A stretch of 64,000 bases of DNA from Pseudomonadota bacterium. Lineage in GTDB: Bacteria > Pseudomonadota > Alphaproteobacteria > Rhizobiales > MH13. Shown here one piece after another: positions 28,009 through 37,942 of this stretch. How positions within the stretch are numbered: the stretch's first letter is position 1; each line of letters opens with the position of its first letter. Location: the NCBI GenBank assembly GCA_039024915.1, contig JBCCPK010000002.1, forward strand, positions 434,001-498,000. The letters are read 5' to 3'. The notes beneath the pieces are model-generated. The model was not told the DNA's origin. It saw only the letters and a list, made by a program, of their open reading frames with translations, and ran no database searches. Both the position numbers and the translations under genes were made by a program.

Positions 28009-29925
28009 TTAGGCTACCGCGTAGCCTTTCGTTTTCAAGGCACCTTCAATCTCATCGAGAATTGCTGGATCGTCGATGGTCGCAGGCATCTTGTAAGGCT
28101 CACCATCGGCTATCTGCCGCATGGTTCCGCGCAAGATTTTGCCTGAACGTGTTTTGGGCAATCGGTCAACAACCATCACAGTTTTGAAAGCTGCAACCGG
28201 TCCGATTGTCTCTCGAACTAGACCGATCAGTTCCTTTTCAACGGCTTCGGGCGTTGTGTCAGCTCCAGATTTCAAAACAACGAAGCCGGCCGGCAGTTGC
28301 CCCTTCAGGGCATCGCCAACACCAATGACCGCCGCTTCTGCAACCATCGGGTGGCCCGCGAGGACTTCTTCCATTCCCCCGGTTGAGAGCCGGTGGCCCG
28401 CCACATTAATGATATCGTCAGTACGCGCCATGATGAACAAATAACCATCTTCATCCATCATCCCGGCATCGGCGGTTTTGTAGTAGCCGGGAAACTCCTC
28501 AAGGTAAGCTGCACTGAAGCGCTGGTCGTTGTTCCACAAAGTCGGCAGACAGGACGGCGGCAAGGGCATCTTCACGACTATATTGCCGAGCGTACCGGCT
28601 GGGACCTGGTGACCGGCATCGTCGAGAACCTGAACGTCATAGCCGGGCATTGGAACGGTGGGTGAGCCATGTTTGATCGGCAACTGCCCCAAGCCCAGCG
28701 GATTGGCGGCAATTGCCCAACTCGTCTCGGTTTGCCACCAATGGTCAATCACCGGCAGGCCGAGCTTGTCTTCCGCCCATTTGACGGTGTCGGGATCTGC
28801 ACGCTCACCAGCGAGAAACAGCGACTTCAAAGAGCCAAGGTCGTAATTTCCGATGAAATTGCCCTCGGGGTCTTCCTTTTTGATAGCCCGGAAAGCCGTT
28901 GGCGCGGTGAACAGTGCATTGACCCCGTGTTCCGCACAGACCCGCCAAAAGGCCCCAGGATCGGGCGTGCCAACTGGCTTTCCTTCGTAAAGGATTGTGG
29001 TGCAGCCCGCGAGCAGTGGAGCGTAGACGATGTAGGAGTGGCCCACGACCCAACCCACATCCGATGCTGCCCAGAAGACCTCGCCGGGTTTCATGTCGTA
29101 GATCGCGTCCATGGTCCAATTGAGCGCCACCATATGACCACCCTGGTCCCGAACAACGCCCTTGGGGATACCTGTCGTCCCGGACGTGTACAGGATGTAG
29201 AGTGGGTCCGTTGCCAACATTGGCTCGGGATCACTCGACTGCCCACCAGCGCGTGCGTTCGCCATCGCATGTTCGTAGTCATGATCGCGACCGTCGATGA
29301 GCTCGCAGACCAGTTGCTCACGTTGTTTGATGACGCAAACGTCCGGCTTGTGGGCAGACAGCTCAATCGCCTCATCAAGCAAAGGCTTGTAAGCAACCAG
29401 TCGGTTGGGTTCGATGCCGCAGGATGCTGAGATGATCGCCGTGGGGCGCGCATCGTCGATACGCGTGGCAAGCTCGCTGGCAGCAAATCCACCAAAAACG
29501 ACAGAGTGGACCGCGCCAATCCGGGCACAAGCCAGCATAGCGATGGCCGCTTCAGGGATCATTGGCATGTAAACGATCACGCGGTCGCCCTTACCAACAC
29601 CCAAGCTTTTGAGAACGGCGCCCAATGTGCTGATCTCGTCGCGCAAATCCTTGAATGTGTATGTCTGCTTCTGACCAGTTACCGGGCTGTCGTAAATCAA
29701 GGCCGCTTGGTCGCCTCGATCAGATTCAGCATGCCGATCAACGCAGTTAAACGCGGTGTTGCAAACGCCTCCTGGGAACCATCTGCCGTAGACACCCGCA
29801 TCGGGGTCAAACACTTTATCAAATGGCTTGATCCAATCGATCGACTGCGCCGCTTGAGCCCAGAAGCCAAGCGGGTCCTCGCTCCAGGAATTATAAACTT
29901 CGTGGTAGCGGCTTTCCCCGTGCAT
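28009..29925 (-). CDS. prpE: propionyl-CoA synthetase
   Basis: An acyl-CoA ligase of the AMP-forming superfamily that activates propionate (and less well acetate). The 638-residue protein has the A3 motif YTSGTTGIPKGVVRDQGGHM, whose VVRDQGG part is typical of PrpE rather than Acs, the motif GWVVGHSYIVY, and the C-terminal lysine region LPKTRSGKILRGTMRQIA. AAGGGGAA lies six bases before ATG 29925, which decides the start over TTG 29946. No methylcitrate or methylmalonyl genes are adjacent. Confidence 0.9.
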   Translation of the reverse strand: MHGESRYHEVYNSWSEDPLGFWAQAAQSIDWIKPFDKVFDPDAGVYGRWFPGGVCNTAFNCVDRHAESDRGDQAALIYDSPVTGQKQTYTFKDLRDEISTLGAVLKSLGVGKGDRVIVYMPMIPEAAIAMLACARIGAVHSVVFGGFAASELATRIDDARPTAIISASCGIEPNRLVAYKPLLDEAIELSAHKPDVCVIKQREQLVCELIDGRDHDYEHAMANARAGGQSSDPEPMLATDPLYILYTSGTTGIPKGVVRDQGGHMVALNWTMDAIYDMKPGEVFWAASDVGWVVGHSYIVYAPLLAGCTTILYEGKPVGTPDPGAFWRVCAEHGVNALFTAPTAFRAIKKEDPEGNFIGNYDLGSLKSLFLAGERADPDTVKWAEDKLGLPVIDHWWQTETSWAIAANPLGLGQLPIKHGSPTVPMPGYDVQVLDDAGHQVPAGTLGNIVVKMPLPPSCLPTLWNNDQRFSAAYLEEFPGYYKTADAGMMDEDGYLFIMARTDDIINVAGHRLSTGGMEEVLAGHPMVAEAAVIGVGDALKGQLPAGFVVLKSGADTTPEAVEKELIGLVRETIGPVAAFKTVMVVDRLPKTRSGKILRGTMRQIADGEPYKMPATIDDPAILDEIEGALKTKGYAVA

Positions 29926-30052
29926 CGTGCGTTCCCCTTGAGCCAAAGAGCTTTTTCACGGTTATGGCCAGCCCCGCGCTCATGAGCAAGCTGAGCAAAG
30001 GGTGGGGGTATGGCGAACGCACAACTTGCCTGTTTTGTCACCGATGAAATGC

Positions 30053-30083
30053 AAAAAGGGCCGCCCGGGGTACCGGACAGCCC
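30053..30083 (-). terminator. rho-independent terminator (minus strand)
   Basis: On the minus strand an 11-bp stem with two G-U pairs and a TACC loop (30058-30083) is followed by five T (30053-30057). It would end the transcript of the minus-strand DUF465 gene, whose stop is 64 bases upstream. Confidence 0.75.
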
Positions 30084-30147
30084 ATGCGAAGCCCGCTTAC
30101 GCTGGGTGTTTGCCGAACAAACTCAAATGGTCCGGCGGGGCCGGCAG

Positions 30148-30333
30148 CTATCCCGACAAGGGTACAGCCGATCGTTTCACCCGTTCAATCTCATCTTTCA
30201 AACTGAGTTTTTGCCGCTTCAAGGATACCAATTGCAGCCGGTCCGCTGCAGGGCGACGCTCCTGATCCGCAATTTTCAAATCAATAGCGGAATGACGCCG
30301 CTGGAGTTCAGCGAGATGTGATTCAACCGTCAT
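30148..30333 (-). CDS. DUF465 (YdcH-like) small protein
   Basis: A 61-residue helical-hairpin protein, with a first helix ESHLAELQRRHSAIDLKIAD and the typical second helix LVSLKRQKLSLKDEIERVK. AGGAGG lies five bases before ATG 30333. The family is widespread and of unknown function. A diverged paralogue of the same family starts 225 bases away on the opposite strand, so the two share a divergent promoter region. Confidence 0.85.
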   Translation of the reverse strand: MTVESHLAELQRRHSAIDLKIADQERRPAADRLQLVSLKRQKLSLKDEIERVKRSAVPLSG

Positions 30334-30557
30334 CAAGACCTCCTAATTGATTGACCAGGTCAGGCTGCCCGAAGGAGATTCCCAGCACAAGCGTGAAAGC
30401 GCAAAAACTGCCCATTTGTGGGGCATTGCTCCTTGATATTCGACGCTGCACTGCACGATTTGATCTTGTTGCGCCGCATGGTAGATGTCCGAGGAAGTTG
30501 GAGCGGCGAAACGTAAGCACGTGCGCCCAAGCAGTACTGGCGGCAGCGTAATCCTTT

Positions 30558-30773
30558 ATGAGCTCGACGGTTTCAAACGATGATGCGGATCCGCAAGCAC
30601 AACTGGCGCAACTCCGACAGGAACACAGGGACCTCGACCACGCCATCGATGCCCTGTACCAGACGGGCCGGGCAGATCATTTGCAAATTCAACGTCTGAA
30701 GAAGCGTAAACTCATCCTCAAGGATCGCATTGCGGCTTTAGAGGACCAGCTTCTCCCGGATATAATCGCCTGA
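30558..30773 (+). CDS. DUF465 (YdcH-like) small protein
   Basis: A 71-residue paralogue of the gene at 30148-30333, with an acidic N-terminal arm, then [20 protein letters not shown] and [20 protein letters not shown], the family's KKRKLxLKD pattern. It lies 16 bases upstream of purE and is probably on the same transcript, as is frequent for this family in Hyphomicrobiales. The ribosome site is weak. Confidence 0.82.
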   Translation: MSSTVSNDDADPQAQLAQLRQEHRDLDHAIDALYQTGRADHLQIQRLKKRKLILKDRIAALEDQLLPDIIA

Positions 30774-30789
30774 GCGGCAGCATGCAGTT

Positions 30790-31290
30790 ATGAGTCCTAT
30801 GTCAGATCAACCCATCGCAATCATCATGGGAAGCCAGTCGGACTGGGCCACCATGCAGCATGCGTCCACTATCCTCGATGAGCTGTCCATTGGACATGAC
30901 GTGCAGATCGTTTCAGCCCATCGGACGCCTGACCGAATGGTAAGTTTTGCAAAAACCGCGCGCGAGGCGGGGTTTCAAGTCATCATAGCTGGTGCCGGCG
31001 GTGCCGCCCATCTGCCGGGAATGGTAGCATCTATGACGACCATACCGGTGCTTGGCGTGCCGGTTGGTGCGACTGCGCTACAAGGTCAGGACGCTTTGCT
31101 ATCAATCGTCCAGATGCCAGCGGGTGTTCCGGTCGGAACCCTGGCCATTGGGAAACCCGGTGCAAAGAATGCTGCGCTTCTGGCGGCTTCGATCCTCGCC
31201 CTCACAAATCAAGGTATTCAAGAGCGGCTCGATGCCTGGCGGCAGACCCGCAGCGAGGCCGTTGCAGCGCGCCCGGAACGCTCTGCCTAG
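30790..31290 (+). CDS. purE: N5-carboxyaminoimidazole ribonucleotide mutase PurE
   Basis: Class I PurE, which moves the carboxyl group of N5-CAIR to give CAIR in purine synthesis. The 166-residue protein has [18 protein letters not shown], the active-site [27 protein letters not shown] and [13 protein letters not shown]. The start is ATG 30790 or ATG 30799, the latter giving the more usual N-terminus. purK follows after five bases, the normal purEK order. Confidence 0.95.
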   Translation: MSPMSDQPIAIIMGSQSDWATMQHASTILDELSIGHDVQIVSAHRTPDRMVSFAKTAREAGFQVIIAGAGGAAHLPGMVASMTTIPVLGVPVGATALQGQDALLSIVQMPAGVPVGTLAIGKPGAKNAALLAASILALTNQGIQERLDAWRQTRSEAVAARPERSA

Positions 31291-31295
31291 ACACG

Positions 31296-32396
31296 ATGAA
31301 CGCCGCTCCTACCCCACTGCACCCTGGCCGGACTATTGGTATTTTAGGGACCGGTCAGCTGGGGCGAATGCTGGCAATCGCCGCAGCCGAACAGGGGTTT
31401 CGCGTTCATGTCTTTGGCCCTGAAATCGACCCGCCGGCGGCACAGGTCGCCAACATCCACACCCAATCACAGTACGACACCATCAACGCCCTCGAGCGCT
31501 TTGCAACGATGTGTGATGTCGTCACGTTCGAATTCGAGAATGTTCCAACCGACGCACTGCAGTATTTGCAGGCGCGGGCGCCATTGCGACCAAGCTTAGA
31601 GTCGCTGCGCGTCAGTCAGGATAGGCTGGTTGAAAAGCAGTACATTCAATCCCTGGGACTAGGTGTCGCCCCGTTTGCGGCTATTGACGATGCTGCCGCG
31701 CTTGAGCGTGCACAAGATGAGCTGGGCGGACCATTTATTCTGAAGAGCAGGCGCCTTGGCTATGATGGCAAAGGCCAGGTAAGGCTCGGAGCGGAACCGG
31801 CCGACGCGCAGGAGGTTTGGCGGCGTTTCGGCGGGGTGCCTGCGATCGCTGAACGCGTTATCCCCTTCAGTTATGAGACCTCCGTCGTTCTCACGCGTGG
31901 GATGGATGGGCGTTCGGTTTTCTATGATCTGCCGGTTAATCGGCATTCAGATGGGATATTGGTTCACAGTTCGGTTGGCGCAGCGTTCGCCGCTCAGATA
32001 CCTGAACATCTCGCGCACGAGGCGCAATCAGCCGCGAAGAAGATCGCGGACGCTTTGGGCCATGTCGGGACGCTTGCTGTCGAGTTTTTCGTCACAAAGA
32101 CCGACGAGCTCATCGTCAACGAAATTGCGCCTCGCGTTCACAACACCGGCCATTGGACGCTTGATGGCTGCTTGCATGATCAGTTTGCTAACCACATACG
32201 CGCCATCAGCGGCTACGATCCGTTCTCTACCGTCCGGCATAGCGACGTGCAGATGGTCAATCTGATCGGCGCAGAGGCTGAACCGAGCGTCCTGAGTGAT
32301 CTGCCAGACAACGCAGTCGTCCATTTGTACGGTAAGGCGGAACCTCGGCCCGGGCGGAAAATGGGACACGTCAACTATGTCCAAACGCCAGGCTGA
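31296..32396 (+). CDS. purK: 5-(carboxyamino)imidazole ribonucleotide synthase PurK
   Basis: ATP-grasp enzyme that carboxylates AIR with bicarbonate, feeding PurE. The 366-residue protein has IGILGTGQLGRMLAIAAAEQ at its start, FEFENVPTDAL, the ATP-grasp strip PFILKSRRLGYDGKGQVRL and NEIAPRVHNTGHWT, all typical. It is co-directional with purE, five bases downstream. Confidence 0.95.
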   Translation: MNAAPTPLHPGRTIGILGTGQLGRMLAIAAAEQGFRVHVFGPEIDPPAAQVANIHTQSQYDTINALERFATMCDVVTFEFENVPTDALQYLQARAPLRPSLESLRVSQDRLVEKQYIQSLGLGVAPFAAIDDAAALERAQDELGGPFILKSRRLGYDGKGQVRLGAEPADAQEVWRRFGGVPAIAERVIPFSYETSVVLTRGMDGRSVFYDLPVNRHSDGILVHSSVGAAFAAQIPEHLAHEAQSAAKKIADALGHVGTLAVEFFVTKTDELIVNEIAPRVHNTGHWTLDGCLHDQFANHIRAISGYDPFSTVRHSDVQMVNLIGAEAEPSVLSDLPDNAVVHLYGKAEPRPGRKMGHVNYVQTPG

Positions 32397-32629
32397 TCTG
32401 GCCAAAACAAACCAAGATCACTGCGTAATCAGGCCTACTTGATGGTTATGCGTGTGGACACCGTGCATGGGTTCTGGTATCCGGCTCAGCATCATCAGTC
32501 ATGACGGTGTGATTTGCTGCGCCCGCTCTTGCAACCGGGTTGGCCGCTCATATCACGTTGCCAAACACCAATTATCTCCATTGGCGCTCCATGGGCCTTT
32601 GGGTAACGGAAACAACGACAGGACGACAC

Positions 32630-32854
32630 GTGCAGGTACTTGTTCGCGACAACAATGTGGACCAGGCGCTCAAAGCGCTTAAGAAGAAAATGCAACGAGA
32701 GGGCATTTTCCGGGAAATGAAACTTCGTGGGCACTACGAAAAGCCAAGCGAAAAGAAGGCTCGCGAAAAGGCCGAAGCCGTGCGACGTGCACGCAAACTG
32801 GCGCGCAAACGCGCCCAGCGTGAGGGCTTGATTCCGGCCAAAGGCCGCCGTTAG
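32630..32854 (+). CDS. rpsU: ribosomal protein bS21
   Basis: A 74-residue small-subunit protein. The start is GTG 32630: the family begins [20 protein letters not shown] and AGGA lies eight bases before the GTG, while the frame continues open for 30 unlike codons upstream. The core [20 protein letters not shown] and the Lys/Arg/Ala tail are complete. The 230-base gap from purK probably holds its promoter and leader, with a small inverted repeat CCAAT/ATTGG near 32569-32585. Confidence 0.94.
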   Translation: MQVLVRDNNVDQALKALKKKMQREGIFREMKLRGHYEKPSEKKAREKAEAVRRARKLARKRAQREGLIPAKGRR

Positions 32855-32913
32855 AATTTACATTCGAGCAGCGCTCACACGGCCTCAGCCTATTGTGGTT
32901 ACCCGGTCAAACG

Positions 32914-33786
32914 ATGAACAGCAGAGCTTACGAACGCGGCGCAGCTGCTCGGCCTCACTGGTGGGTTGAGGCTGCGCGTGTCGTACGGGGCTTGAAGCGG
33001 CTTGTACTGATACTTGTTGGCGGACTTGCTTTGGCGGGTTGCCAGACTGCGGGTCTCAATGCCGTTGGACCGCTAGAACCCAACCAGGCCGTCAATATTG
33101 CGTCCCTCACCGAAGTCATAGCCGCAAACCCGAACGATCCCGGTGCCTACAATGTTCGCGGCACCGCCTACGGTCGGGAAGGCCGCTACCGTGATGCTCT
33201 TGCCGATTTCAACAACGCGCTCGCGCTCAATCCGCGCTTCTACCAAGCGCTTGCGAATAGAGCCCTTGTCCATCGAGAGATGGGCAATGATGAGCTGGCA
33301 CTTGCCGACTACTCTGCTTCAATTGTCGCAAACCCCGCATACGATGCTGCATACGTTGGTCGTGGCAACATTTACCGCGACCAGCGGCAGTACAACCTCG
33401 CCCTGTCGGACTATCAGCGTGCAATCCTGCTGAACTCCTCCGATGCGCGCGCTTATTATAACCGCGCACTCGTCTTTCAGGCGCAAAACAATCACCTCCT
33501 GGCCATCGAAGACCTCACGACGGCGATTGGTTTCAATCCAAACGCGGCCGAGCCGTACATGGCACGCGGGCTTAGCTATTTGGCTGTCCGCGATTTTGGT
33601 GCTGCCGTTGAGGACTTTGACGCTGTGATCGGCAGGGAGCCGCGCAACAGCGATGCTTGGATCAACCGCGGACTAGCCTACGAAGCCGCGGGGGCAAATG
33701 AAAACGCCCTAGCTTCTTATCAACGCGCGCTGGCAATCGATGAGAATAACCGCGACGCGCTCCAAGGATTGCGACGCGTCAATTAG
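32914..33786 (+). CDS. TPR-repeat lipoprotein (NlpI-like)
   Basis: A 290-residue predicted lipoprotein: after a basic stretch comes LVLILVGGLALAGCQTAG, with lipobox LAGC. Then five to six TPR repeats follow, e.g. NPNDPGAYNVRGTAYGREGR, NPAYDAAYVGRGNIYRDQRQ and NPNAAEPYMARGLSYLAVRD. The layout resembles NlpI. The start is uncertain: ATG 32893, ATG 32914, or TTG 32992 which would give a more standard short signal peptide. It ends overlapping the convergent unknown gene by four bases. Confidence 0.8.
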   Translation: MNSRAYERGAAARPHWWVEAARVVRGLKRLVLILVGGLALAGCQTAGLNAVGPLEPNQAVNIASLTEVIAANPNDPGAYNVRGTAYGREGRYRDALADFNNALALNPRFYQALANRALVHREMGNDELALADYSASIVANPAYDAAYVGRGNIYRDQRQYNLALSDYQRAILLNSSDARAYYNRALVFQAQNNHLLAIEDLTTAIGFNPNAAEPYMARGLSYLAVRDFGAAVEDFDAVIGREPRNSDAWINRGLAYEAAGANENALASYQRALAIDENNRDALQGLRRVN

Positions 33787-34508
33787 GCGATCCATGCCTG
33801 CTTCAGTGCAGCACTCGCAACATGTCTAAATCCGACATCACGCGCCAACCGCAGGGCCAACTGCTCCAGTGTTATTGGCGTCCCAAGCCGTTCAGCCAGC
33901 TGGGCGAATATCCACTTCTGCGGACCTAGCGGTAACGGATACCCATGTCTCAAGATAGGGCCGTGGCGAGAACGATAGACGAAAAACCCTCGAACTACGC
34001 CCCGAAAGCGAATTGGTGATGCGATAAGCCGTAACGGGCAGCCAGGCACCCAGACACGGTCATAATTTATGCCGATCGATTCACTTTGATCCAGCACTGA
34101 CAGCGCCCGTATAGGTACCAACTGAAGAAAGGCAGTCTGTGGTGTTGCGCGCATTGGCGTTTGGACTGCCGTGGCAGGTACCGCACCATATCGCGCGACG
34201 TGTGCTGAATGTGCGACCGTGAGACCTTGAACGCGGCAAGGTAGCTGGAACAGACCCAAAGGTCGGCAGCCGAATTTGCGGCGCAACGCTTCTACTGATG
34301 CATTCGAGCCCGTAGCCAGAACGGGTGCGTATCGGCCCCGACCTGCGACATCGATCAGGCCATCGTCGCGGACAACTGCATTGCGACAGACGGTGCCGCG
34401 CGCGTTGCCCCTATCGAACTCGAAAGCGTGAAACGGGCGTACATAGGGGTAATTCAGCGCACGTGCCACTCGGGCACTGTCTGTCGCAGAGAATGCCGTC
34501 GATGTCAC
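33783..34508 (-). CDS. conserved-looking protein of unknown function
   Basis: A 241-residue soluble protein I cannot assign. It is rich in Arg, Val and Ala, has no signal peptide or TM segment and shows features such as YPYVRPFHAFEFDRG near the N-terminus and APVLATGSNASVEALRRKFG about residue 65-85. The GSN element recalls gamma-glutamylcyclotransferase-like proteins (YGSN), but other motifs of that family are not evident. It lies directly downstream of the pntB gene (34 bases) on the same strand and may be the last gene of the pnt transcript. Confidence 0.6.
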   Translation of the reverse strand: MTSTAFSATDSARVARALNYPYVRPFHAFEFDRGNARGTVCRNAVVRDDGLIDVAGRGRYAPVLATGSNASVEALRRKFGCRPLGLFQLPCRVQGLTVAHSAHVARYGAVPATAVQTPMRATPQTAFLQLVPIRALSVLDQSESIGINYDRVWVPGCPLRLIASPIRFRGVVRGFFVYRSRHGPILRHGYPLPLGPQKWIFAQLAERLGTPITLEQLALRLARDVGFRHVASAALKQAWIA

Positions 34509-34542
34509 GCCTTCAGCAAGCGCCAGATAAGCGCTGTCGCCG

Positions 34543-35940
34543 TTACAACGCCTTGACGATATCCTCGACCATCTTCTTGGCGTCGGAGAACAGCATCATG
34601 GTGTTGTCCCGGAAAAACAGTTCGTTCTGAACGCCAGCGTAGCCGGAGGCCATGCCGCGCTTGATGAACAACACGGTGCCGGAGTCCGCAACATTCAAGA
34701 TGGGCATCCCGTAGATGGCCGATTGAGGATCGGTTTTCGCCGCAGGATTGGTTACATCATTTGCACCGATAACGAAGGCAACGTCAGCGGTCGAGAATTC
34801 GGAGTTGATGTCTTCCAACTCAAAAACCTCATCATAGGGAACCTGAGCTTCAGCAAGCAGAACATTCATATGACCGGGCATGCGACCGGCAACGGGGTGG
34901 ATCGCATATCGGACCTCAACACCCTCATCCTTGAGCTTGTCAGCCATCTCGCGAAGCGCATGCTGCGCCTGGGCAACCGCCATGCCGTAACCAGGTACGA
35001 TGATCACCTTACCCGCATTCTTCATCATGAAGGCGGCGTCATCCGCCGAGCCCTGTTTGACCGGCCGTGTCTCCTCCTCGCCGGAGCCACCAGCCGCTGC
35101 ATCGTCGCCACCAAAGCCACCGAGAATGACCGAGAAGAAGGACCGGTTCATGCCTTTGCACATGATGTACGAGAGGATTGCGCCCGAAGAGCCGACCAGC
35201 GCGCCGGTAATGATCAGAGCTGTGTTGCCGAGCGTGAAACCAATTCCCGCGGCAGCCCAGCCGGAGTACGAGTTCAGCATAGAGACCACGACCGGCATAT
35301 CTGCGCCGCCAATGGGGATGATGATCAACACGCCGAGCACAAGCGCGGCAAGAACGATCAGCCAGAACACAAAGTGGCTTTCGGTGGACACCAGCACAAT
35401 CGTCAAAACCACAAGGGCGACGGCCAAACCGATGTTGATGAAGTGCCGCATGGGCAACATGATCGGCTTGCCAGACATGCGCCCATCGAGCTTCGCAAAC
35501 GCAATGATCGAGCCCGTGAACGTGATCGCTCCGATCGCTGCCCCCAACGCCATTTCGATAAGCGCGGCAACCTTGATGGTGCCAACTTCGCCCAGCCCAA
35601 ACGCCTGAGGCGCATAAAGAGCCGCCGCAGCAACCAGGACAGCTGCAAGACCCACCAGCGAGTGAAACGCAGCCACAAGCTGCGGCATTGCCGTCATTGG
35701 AATTCGGCGGGCGATTACAGCACCAAGGCCACCACCAATGCCGATACCAAGCAATATCAGGACGACCGAGCCCGGCGTAAGATTGGTCAGGAACAAGGTC
35801 GTAACGACCGCAATCCCCATACCGATCATGCCGTACAGGTTGCCCTGCCGCGAGCTTTCAGGACTCGAGAGCCCCCGCAAGCTCATGATGAAAAGCACGC
35901 CTGCGATCAGGTAGAAAACGGCTGCAAGATTAGCACTCAT
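34543..35940 (-). CDS. pntB: NAD(P) transhydrogenase subunit beta
   Basis: The beta subunit of the proton-pumping transhydrogenase, which forms NADPH from NADH using the proton gradient. The 465-residue protein has about nine helices, then the soluble NADP-binding domain III with IIVPGYGMAVAQAQHALREM (Rossmann loop), HPVAGRMPGHMNVLLAEAQV, and FVIGANDVTNPAA. The order on the minus strand is pntA1-pntA2-pntB, with 15 bases between pntA2 and pntB, typical of alphaproteobacteria. Confidence 0.96.
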   Translation of the reverse strand: MSANLAAVFYLIAGVLFIMSLRGLSSPESSRQGNLYGMIGMGIAVVTTLFLTNLTPGSVVLILLGIGIGGGLGAVIARRIPMTAMPQLVAAFHSLVGLAAVLVAAAALYAPQAFGLGEVGTIKVAALIEMALGAAIGAITFTGSIIAFAKLDGRMSGKPIMLPMRHFINIGLAVALVVLTIVLVSTESHFVFWLIVLAALVLGVLIIIPIGGADMPVVVSMLNSYSGWAAAGIGFTLGNTALIITGALVGSSGAILSYIMCKGMNRSFFSVILGGFGGDDAAAGGSGEEETRPVKQGSADDAAFMMKNAGKVIIVPGYGMAVAQAQHALREMADKLKDEGVEVRYAIHPVAGRMPGHMNVLLAEAQVPYDEVFELEDINSEFSTADVAFVIGANDVTNPAAKTDPQSAIYGMPILNVADSGTVLFIKRGMASGYAGVQNELFFRDNTMMLFSDAKKMVEDIVKAL

Positions 35941-35955
35941 TGTCGTCGTCCCGCC

Positions 35956-36417
35956 CTAGCGTTCTTTTTTCTTGTACATGGCAAGCATGCGTTGGGTGAC
36001 GAGAAAGCCGCCGAATATGTTCACTGACGCGAGGATCAGCGCGATAAACCCAAACGCTCGCGCAAGACCGGTACCTTCAGCACTTGCCATATCGACGCCC
36101 ACAGCAAGCAGTGCGCCAACAACGATCACCGATGAGATCGCGTTGGTCACACTCATCAACGGGGTGTGAAGGGCAGGCGTCACCGACCAAACGACGTAAT
36201 AGCCAACGAAAATGGCGAGCACGAAGATCGATAGTCTGAAGACAAAGGGGTCAATCGCACCGCCGCTGGCGCCGCTAGCTGCAGCTGCGACGGCATCAGC
36301 GGCCCCGCCTTCAGTCGCCAACTCAGCCGCTAGCCGTGCAGCTTCCGCTGCAGCTTCTGTTGCGGCCGCCGCTGCTTCCTGCGCGGCCTCAACGGCCTGG
36401 TTCAGTGCATCACTCAT
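35956..36417 (-). CDS. NAD(P) transhydrogenase subunit alpha part 2
   Basis: The membrane part of the split alpha subunit, 153 residues. The N-terminal third is low-complexity Ala/Glu helix ([20 protein letters not shown]), followed by three to four helices with [20 protein letters not shown] and [20 protein letters not shown], the conserved PntA domain II pattern. It touches pntA1 with a one-base overlap of stop and start, so translation is coupled. Confidence 0.9.
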   Translation of the reverse strand: MSDALNQAVEAAQEAAAAATEAAAEAARLAAELATEGGAADAVAAAASGASGGAIDPFVFRLSIFVLAIFVGYYVVWSVTPALHTPLMSVTNAISSVIVVGALLAVGVDMASAEGTGLARAFGFIALILASVNIFGGFLVTQRMLAMYKKKER

Positions 36418-37574
36418 CAGCTTGCCTCCGCTTCAGGAGCATCGGTTTTCGGGGCGAAGTTCGGATGGACGACATTGCCTTCGCGGGTCAGCACTGTCGC
36501 CGCGACCAACTCGTCTTCCCAATTCACATTCATTTCTTTGCTTTCCTTGTCGATCAGTGTCTCGACAAAGGCATAAAGGTTCTTCGCATACAGCAGAGAC
36601 GCAGTCGCGGCGATCCGTCCTGGCACATTCAAGTAGCCGACGATCTTTGCAGGTCCGGAATCGACGACCTCGCCTGCTTTCGAGCCTTCGACATTGCCAC
36701 CACGCTCAACGCCAAGATCAACCAGTACTGACCCCGGTTTCATGCTCTCAACCATTTCCTTGGTCACAAGGCGCGGAGCCGGTCGACCCGGGATAAGCGC
36801 GGTCGTGATGACGATGTCCTGCTTGGCGATGTGCTCTGCCACCAACTCCGCCTGTGCTTTTTGCTCCTCGGCGGTCAGTTCGCGCGCGTAGCCGCCCTCG
36901 CCCGACGCATCCTTCAGGGCTTCGGTCATGATGAACTTGGCACCCAACGATTCGACCTGTTCACCGGCGGCAGCTCGCACATCGGTCGCCGTCACAACGG
37001 CGCCCAGGCGTCGCGCAGTCGCAATGGCCTGCAAGCCAGCAACGCCCGCACCCATGACGAAAACCTTAGCAGCGGGAACCGTGCCGGCGGCGGTCATCAT
37101 CATGGGAAGTGCGCGATCAAAAATCTCCGCTGCATCAATGACCGCCTGATAACCCGCGAGGTTTGCCTGCGACGACAGGACATCCATCACCTGCGCGCGC
37201 GTTATACGCGGCATAAACTCCATAGCCACACCCGTAAGCCCGGCTTTTGCCATGGCTTTGACATCGGCTTCGTTGCCATAAGGGTCCATCTGCGCAATCA
37301 CCATTGCGCCCTTGGGCATCGCCTTTAACTCAGCCGCCGATGGGCGGCGAACGCGCAGCACAATATCTGCGCCGAATACGGTTGCCTTTGCGTCTTTAGC
37401 GATTGAAGCGCCTTCCGCCTCAAAGGCCGCATCGGGTATTCGTGATTGTTCGCCCGCGCCCGCCTGGACAACCACATCGATCCCCAAAGCCCTAAAGCGC
37501 TTGACGGTATCAGGTGTGGCAGCCACCCGGCCCTCATTACTTTCGCTCTCACGCGGGACGGCAATTTTCACCAT
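36417..37574 (-). CDS. pntA: NAD(P) transhydrogenase subunit alpha part 1
   Basis: Soluble NAD(H)-binding domain I of the transhydrogenase, 385 residues, similar to alanine dehydrogenase. Visible motifs are [20 protein letters not shown], the nucleotide-binding [38 protein letters not shown] and [20 protein letters not shown]. The alpha subunit is split from its membrane part, as in Rhodospirillum rubrum. The gene starts the pnt operon; a short aa3-oxidase subunit IV gene precedes it by 104 bases. Confidence 0.95.
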   Translation of the reverse strand: MVKIAVPRESESNEGRVAATPDTVKRFRALGIDVVVQAGAGEQSRIPDAAFEAEGASIAKDAKATVFGADIVLRVRRPSAAELKAMPKGAMVIAQMDPYGNEADVKAMAKAGLTGVAMEFMPRITRAQVMDVLSSQANLAGYQAVIDAAEIFDRALPMMMTAAGTVPAAKVFVMGAGVAGLQAIATARRLGAVVTATDVRAAAGEQVESLGAKFIMTEALKDASGEGGYARELTAEEQKAQAELVAEHIAKQDIVITTALIPGRPAPRLVTKEMVESMKPGSVLVDLGVERGGNVEGSKAGEVVDSGPAKIVGYLNVPGRIAATASLLYAKNLYAFVETLIDKESKEMNVNWEDELVAATVLTREGNVVHPNFAPKTDAPEAEAS

Positions 37575-37678
37575 GTGTGAAATCCTTAACGGGGACGGGA
37601 AAGATCAGGCGCTTTCAAAACCACTGCAGCCGCCGCGTTGCAAGCCGCCAACGGTTGGTAATTCGGAGCGAAACGGTA

Positions 37679-37825
37679 TCAGAGCAGGAAAATCGCCATC
37701 AGGATCAGAACGATCACTGTCGCAACTGTTCCCCACTTCAACAAAGCGGTAAACAGGGCAAACGTCCGATTGTGCTCGGCATAGTCGTTCGAGACTTCAG
37801 ACGATGGTTCGGTAACTTGCGACAT
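37679..37825 (-). CDS. aa3-type cytochrome c oxidase subunit IV
   Basis: A 48-residue one-helix protein found by reading the minus strand: MSQVTEPSSEVSNDYAEHNR, then TFALFTALLKWGTVATVIVL and ILMAIFLL. An N-terminal polar arm with a conserved DYxEHxxT start of the helix is characteristic of the bacterial aa3 oxidase subunit IV family. It lies upstream of pntA on the same strand, a frequent neighbour in Hyphomicrobiales, while the catalytic oxidase subunits are not in this window. Confidence 0.8.
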   Translation of the reverse strand: MSQVTEPSSEVSNDYAEHNRTFALFTALLKWGTVATVIVLILMAIFLL

Positions 37826-37942
37826 TATCTGTTTCCTGCTGCACCACAATCGTGTTGGATAGCGCTTACAACACCGCAGGCTGGCACTTCAATGCTTGTG
37901 CGCAAGGAATGTGAACGTGGGGCAATCGACCTCAGTCAGAAC

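Noticed and set aside
34723-36027. 434-residue plus-strand frame opposite pntB
   Set aside because: Strongly biased in Arg/Asp/His/Asn with no fold-like pattern; pntB on the other strand is complete and well conserved.
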